9,686 nucleotides of DNA. Origin: Flavobacteriaceae bacterium. Lineage in GTDB: Bacteria > Bacteroidota > Bacteroidia > Flavobacteriales > Flavobacteriaceae. Positions 6,953 to 9,686 of the stretch are shown here, one piece after another. The position numbers and the translations under genes were made by a program. The stretch is from NCBI GenBank assembly GCA_030625995.1, contig DAOUPU010000083.1, positions 1 to 9,686 of the forward strand, in the 5' to 3' direction. Numbering within the stretch: the stretch's first letter is position 1; every line of letters starts with the position of its first letter. Below the pieces are notes generated by a model that worked only from the letters and a program-made list of their open reading frames with translations, did not search any database and had not been told where the DNA came from.

Positions 6953-7005
6953 TTAATTGATTTCATTGACGTTAATTCAACTTCTGAAATCAAAAATCCT
7001 TGTTC

Positions 7006-7077
7006 CCTGCTTGATGACGGCAGACAGGCTTGTTCTTAATTTGTTATCAGTTATTGGGGTCAAGGCTTAGCCGTCAT
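7006..7077. repeat. Second GCAGGC-type element with long-range inverted repeat
   Basis: CCTGC at 7006-7010 and GGCAGACAGG at 7019-7028 form a degenerate copy of the palindrome at 6929-6952. ATGACGGC (7014-7021) is exactly complementary to GCCGTCAT (7070-7077), and inside it CTTG (7029-7032) pairs with CAAG (7061-7064), giving 12 pairs in two stems around a 28-base loop with unpaired bases between. GCTTAG (7065-7070) can alternatively pair with CTAAGC (7092-7097). It could be a structured leftover of a small mobile repeat or an RNA element; no known RNA family is recognised. Confidence 0.45.
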
Positions 7078-7174
7078 AACATAGCTATCATCTAAGCAGG
7101 TGAGTTTTCAAGGAGAATGAAAAATCGAATAAAGAAAATGGTACTAATGCTATTTTAAGAAAAATTAATAAAAT

Positions 7175-7921
7175 TTATAAGGTTTGTTCAAACCACTCTA
7201 TAATGCTGTTTTCTAAGTGATTAAATTCGATTAAAATAAGTGATCCGTGCATGTCTCCTTTTGCAATTTCAATTTTTTTAGTACCGGTTGTTCTCTCGTA
7301 CAACTCGTATGCCCATTCTTTCCTTAAGCCATTTTGCTCTTTCTTAGATGCGATGTAGAATACATTATTTGGTATTATAGGTTCCTGCAAACCGCTTAAA
7401 TTTTGTGCTGCAGAAATTTTTGCTGATAAGGAAACGGCCGATTTTATATGGTATTTATCCATTGATGCTGCAACGCATGCGAGGTTGGCTCCTATGGAAG
7501 CTCCTATTATTCCAATTCGTTTTGAATCAATTTGCTTATCCCTCTCTAAAAAATGTATCACAGCCAATAAATCAAGAGGGGCTCTCTCCGGATTATTAAA
7601 CAAATCCATAATATCACCGTTATCTTTAGATGATTTGCCATGCTGTCTGATATCATAGGCCAGCAATGCATAACCTTTATCAAGTAGTTTATTCCAGAGC
7701 GATAATTCTAACCATTCTGCTCTTGAAGAACCGCCCTGATGAATAAGAATTATCACAGGGGTCAATTTTGTTTGATCTTTGGGAGATTGATAGCTGCCAC
7801 TAATTTTAACGCCATCCTCTGTTAAGATTTCTACTTCAATAGCTTCTTGTTCGTTTTGAGATCGTAGGCCAGTGGAGAAAAATAATAAGACAATAACTGT
7901 TGCAGTAATTATAGGTTTCAT
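7175..7921 (-). CDS. Secreted alpha/beta hydrolase, dienelactone-hydrolase-like
   Basis: A 248-residue protein with signal peptide MKPIITATVIVLLFFSTG and likely cleavage near LRSQ (19-22). The mature part is a minimal alpha/beta hydrolase fold: an N-terminal strand pair (27-44), IILIHQGGSS with the oxyanion HQGG (57-66), YDIRQHGKS (89-97), nucleophile elbow GASIG (140-144, Ser142), and a catalytic His225 in GDMHGS (222-227). The acid would be expected just after strand FYIAS (188-192), where most relatives have Asp; here the only nearby acidic residue is Glu195 in KKEQNG. The size and the Q in HQGG resemble small exported dienelactone-hydrolase-like or acyl-peptidase-like esterases; the substrate is unknown. 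It stands alone, divergent from the propeller sensor gene, with a -7-like box about 60 bases upstream. Confidence 0.87.
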   Translation of the reverse strand: MKPIITATVIVLLFFSTGLRSQNEQEAIEVEILTEDGVKISGSYQSPKDQTKLTPVIILIHQGGSSRAEWLELSLWNKLLDKGYALLAYDIRQHGKSSKDNGDIMDLFNNPERAPLDLLAVIHFLERDKQIDSKRIGIIGASIGANLACVAASMDKYHIKSAVSLSAKISAAQNLSGLQEPIIPNNVFYIASKKEQNGLRKEWAYELYERTTGTKKIEIAKGDMHGSLILIEFNHLENSIIEWFEQTL

Positions 7922-7981
7922 GTTTCAATTTTTTTGGGAGACTATTTTTTTTAAATCATAAATTTAGAATAATCTACTCCA

Positions 7982-8007
7982 CAAAATTACAAAGTATTTA
8001 CACCCCA
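7982..8007 (-). promoter_or_regulatory. Candidate promoter for the secreted alpha/beta hydrolase at 7175-7921
   Basis: On the minus strand TAATTTTG (plus-strand 7982-7989) is a full match to TAnnTTTG. The nearest upstream TTG begins 19 bases before it, a gap of 16, one base shorter than the usual 17-23. The start codon follows about 60 bases downstream. Confidence 0.4.
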
Positions 8008-8163
8008 ATTAAATTTAGCCAATAATATCTTTTATTTAAGCTGAACCAACATTAAGTCTTCCAAATGATAGATATTCCCTGCCAATCATAATTAGTGTAG
8101 CATTCCCTATTTTTTAGACAATCGATAATGCGCATATATATTTAATAATCAAGGTATAATAAA

Positions 8164-8171
8164 TATTTTTG
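8164..8171 (+). promoter_or_regulatory. Candidate -7 element for the propeller sensor gene
   Basis: TATTTTTG fits TAnnTTTG exactly and lies 58 bases before the start codon at 8230. No TTG is found at 17-23 bases upstream, so only the -7 half is supported. Confidence 0.35.
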
Positions 8172-8229
8172 TATTTTAGTGACTTTAAGTTCGGTTATTT
8201 TACTAATTACTCGTTATTTTCGGTCAACC

Positions 8230-9686
8230 ATGATAAATTACATTCCCTCCTGTTTCCATAAAAAATTTCTTGCTATTAATATTTGTTTTTTCTTAATAAT
8301 ACCTCTGTTTCAAGTCATGGCTCAGGAACAGGTAGGCAGACCTTTTATAACTAACTATACCTATCAGGATTATAGCGGAGCACCAACAAACTGGTGGTCT
8401 TTAGAGGATAAAGACGGGATCATGTATTTTGCAAATGGATTCGGGATCTTACAATTTGATGGAGTAAATTGGAATACGATCGAGGTCGAGAACGGGACAA
8501 GATGTTTGACAAAAGATAGTGACGGAATAATTTATGCCGGAGGGAATGGAGATTTTGGATATTTGGAACCGGATAGTAAAGGAAGGTTACAATTTCATTC
8601 GTTATTAGAAAAAGTTCCTGAAGAGCATAGGGTTTTTTCGGATGTATGGGAGGTGGATTATTTTGAAGGAAAAGTAATTTTCAGGACCGAATATAATTTG
8701 TACAATTGGGATGGCGAAACTATAAAGGTAATATCTTCTGAAGATGCCTATCATGTAGGTAAGATTGTTAATGGAATCTATTATTTAAGGATTTGGGGCA
8801 GGGGTCTTTGTTATTTAACAAAAGACGACACCTTTGAACTTGTGCCTGGCGGAGAACAATTTTCTGATGAGCGCATTTATGTAATTTTACCTTACGACGA
8901 TAAAACTGTTCTCATAGGAACTAGAAATAAAGGGTTTTATCTATACGATGGTAAAGAGTTCAGACCCTTTAAAACAGAAGCCGATCCATATGTAAAAGAA
9001 AAAATTTACCTTCCTGGAGTTGCCTTGAAAGATGGTCGGTTTGTACTGAACACATTTAGTAACGGCTGCTATTTAATTGATCATGATGGAAAAATAATCC
9101 AAAAATATACCGCAAAAAATGGTCTCGCCGATGGTAGTGTTGATTTTGTTCAAGTAGATTCCAGAGGTGTACTTTGGATGATGCTTTTTAACGGTATATC
9201 CAACGTAAACCTAAATTCAACATTTACCATTCTGGATACAAATATGGGCTTGAGCAGCAATATTGTTTTTGGAGTATTCAAACATAAGAACATGCTCTAT
9301 CTTAGCACCAATAATGGTATTTCTTACTTAGAAGATGGTGATAAAGTAATCAAACATATTCCCGGAACTTTCGGGCAAAGTGGTAATTTTTTTGTTCATA
9401 GAGACAGATTGTATGGTGGTACGGGAGGAATGGGATTTATAGAAATTACGGGGAAGACTTTTAAATATGTTCGACAAAGTAAAAATTATGATCTCAGAAC
9501 GAGGTACTTCTATAAATCAAAGATTGACAGTAACCGGGTCTTCACAACTCACCAACAGGGAATAACCAGTTTTTATTTTAACGAAACCAAAAATAAATTT
9601 GAAACAGAATCTTTTACGAATAAGATTATCCCGCTTGGAGTTGCTGGTTTGTACGAAAACAAAGAAGGTAATTTATGGGTGGAATC
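8230..9686 (+). CDS. Two-component-type sensor with periplasmic Reg_prop beta-propeller, C-terminus beyond window
   Basis: The plus-strand frame is open from the ATG at 8230 to the right edge: 485 full codons and no stop. Residues 12-31 form a signal peptide with cleavage near MAQ-EQ (30-34). The rest is repeated blades of about 40-50 residues with the two-component regulator propeller pattern: a Gly-rich turn, an Asp-x-x-Gly, then a short aromatic or hydrophobic strand and a Thr/Asn-Gly-hydrophobic ending. Clear examples are SLEDKDGIMYFANGFGI (57-73), LTKDSDGIIYAGG (93-105), VLIGTRNKGFYLYDGKEF (227-244), VQVDSRGVLWMMLFNGIS (307-324) and GLSSNIVFGV followed by LYLSTNNGISYLEDG (340-370). In Bacteroidota such propellers are periplasmic sensors, usually followed by a Y_Y_Y domain, a membrane helix and a kinase, SpoIIE phosphatase, cyclase or DNA-binding output; that part is outside the window. 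The ligand is unknown. No upstream in-frame ATG gives a better signal peptide. Confidence 0.85.
   Translation, partial: MINYIPSCFHKKFLAINICFFLIIPLFQVMAQEQVGRPFITNYTYQDYSGAPTNWWSLEDKDGIMYFANGFGILQFDGVNWNTIEVENGTRCLTKDSDGIIYAGGNGDFGYLEPDSKGRLQFHSLLEKVPEEHRVFSDVWEVDYFEGKVIFRTEYNLYNWDGETIKVISSEDAYHVGKIVNGIYYLRIWGRGLCYLTKDDTFELVPGGEQFSDERIYVILPYDDKTVLIGTRNKGFYLYDGKEFRPFKTEADPYVKEKIYLPGVALKDGRFVLNTFSNGCYLIDHDGKIIQKYTAKNGLADGSVDFVQVDSRGVLWMMLFNGISNVNLNSTFTILDTNMGLSSNIVFGVFKHKNMLYLSTNNGISYLEDGDKVIKHIPGTFGQSGNFFVHRDRLYGGTGGMGFIEITGKTFKYVRQSKNYDLRTRYFYKSKIDSNRVFTTHQQGITSFYFNETKNKFETESFTNKIIPLGVAGLYENKEGNLWVE

Larger units (their letters stand above)
6664..7174. other. 511-base gap without a convincing gene; palindromes and promoter signals
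   Basis: Between the SGNH start and the stop of the next hydrolase there is no frame I would call a gene. The longest, a 75-codon minus-strand frame (6766-6993), has no family signal, crosses a palindrome and has odd composition. The SGNH-proximal 100 bases hold its promoter signals. The middle holds two GC-rich palindromic elements (6929-6952 and 7006-7028) and a long-range inverted repeat (7014-7077). The last part, next to 7175, is AT-rich and should be the 3' untranslated region of the hydrolase, but shows no clear terminator. The gap may be a degraded gene or a site of small repeat insertions. Confidence 0.6.
7922..8229. other. 308-base divergent intergenic region
   Basis: This AT-rich region separates the minus-strand hydrolase from the plus-strand sensor and should hold both promoters. 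I find one good -7-like box for each direction (7982-7989 minus, 8164-8171 plus). The central part, about 8010-8130, has no frame of note, no strong inverted repeat and no recognisable operator; the octamer CATTCCCT at 8101 recurs at 8241 near the sensor start, which may be chance. Confidence 0.5.

Noticed and set aside
6846..6953. Another minus-strand frame in the same place giving a peptide with IPIREVQYIFDTTN
   Set aside because: The peptide looks protein-like and could be a remnant of a real gene, but it is under 40 codons, has no start and matches no family I know, so I do not annotate it.
6766..6993. 75-codon minus-strand frame in the 511-base gap
   Set aside because: No family signal, no signal peptide or ribosome site, unusual composition rich in Q, F and K, and it runs through a palindromic repeat. 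Most likely a chance frame.
7117..7158. 13-codon plus-strand frame (MKNRIKKMVLMLF) directly after AGGAGA
   Set aside because: The purine-rich site touches the ATG with no spacing, strong Shine-Dalgarno sites are not the rule in Bacteroidota, and the peptide ends at once. Possibly the start of a broken signal peptide, but unsupported.

Overview
The window is AT-rich DNA that reads like a Bacteroidota chromosome, probably a Cytophagales- or Flavobacteriia-like marine or soil organism. The reasons are candidate promoters of the TAnnTTTG type, weak ribosome binding sites, several lysine-rich secreted enzymes with short signal peptides, a GH20-like enzyme beside a NagX/DUF5009 membrane protein, and a large periplasmic Reg_prop beta-propeller sensor. 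The genus cannot be told from the sequence alone.

Layout. Six genes lie on the minus strand between 1 and 7921, and one starts on the plus strand at 8230. In order: (a) a membrane-anchored alpha/beta hydrolase that runs off the left edge (1-969); (b) a 267-base spacer with a diverged tandem repeat, a perfect hairpin and a terminator-like hairpin; (c) a secreted GH20-like hexosaminidase (1237-2337) downstream of a DUF5009/NagX-like polytopic membrane protein (2422-3594), probably one transcript; (d) a type II NADH dehydrogenase (3792-5111); (e) a secreted SGNH/GDSL-type hydrolase (5305-6663); (f) a 511-base gap without a convincing gene, holding GC-rich palindromes in an AT-rich background; (g) a secreted dienelactone-hydrolase-like protein (7175-7921); (h) a 308-base divergent promoter region; (i) the first 485 codons of a two-component-type propeller sensor (8230 to the right edge).

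How the genes may work together. The clearest functional link is the GH20-like enzyme with the NagX-like protein. It suggests salvage of N-acetylhexosamine from outside or inside the periplasm, with a membrane protein handling the released or terminal amino sugar. The other genes are spaced by about 190 bases or more and look like separate units. However, ndh and the SGNH gene share a nearly identical block about 50-70 bases upstream of their starts, which hints at common control. Three of the seven proteins are serine-hydrolase-fold enzymes with an export signal or membrane anchor and unknown substrates.

There is no CRISPR array, tRNA, rRNA, transposase or phage gene that I can support. I do not see a clearly new multi-gene system. 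The points most worth a second look are the shared ndh/SGNH upstream block, the Gln in place of the usual acidic residue in the NAD-binding fold of the NDH-2, the repeat with an inserted terminator-like hairpin at 1084-1228, and the compact GH20-like enzyme with an altered catalytic motif.
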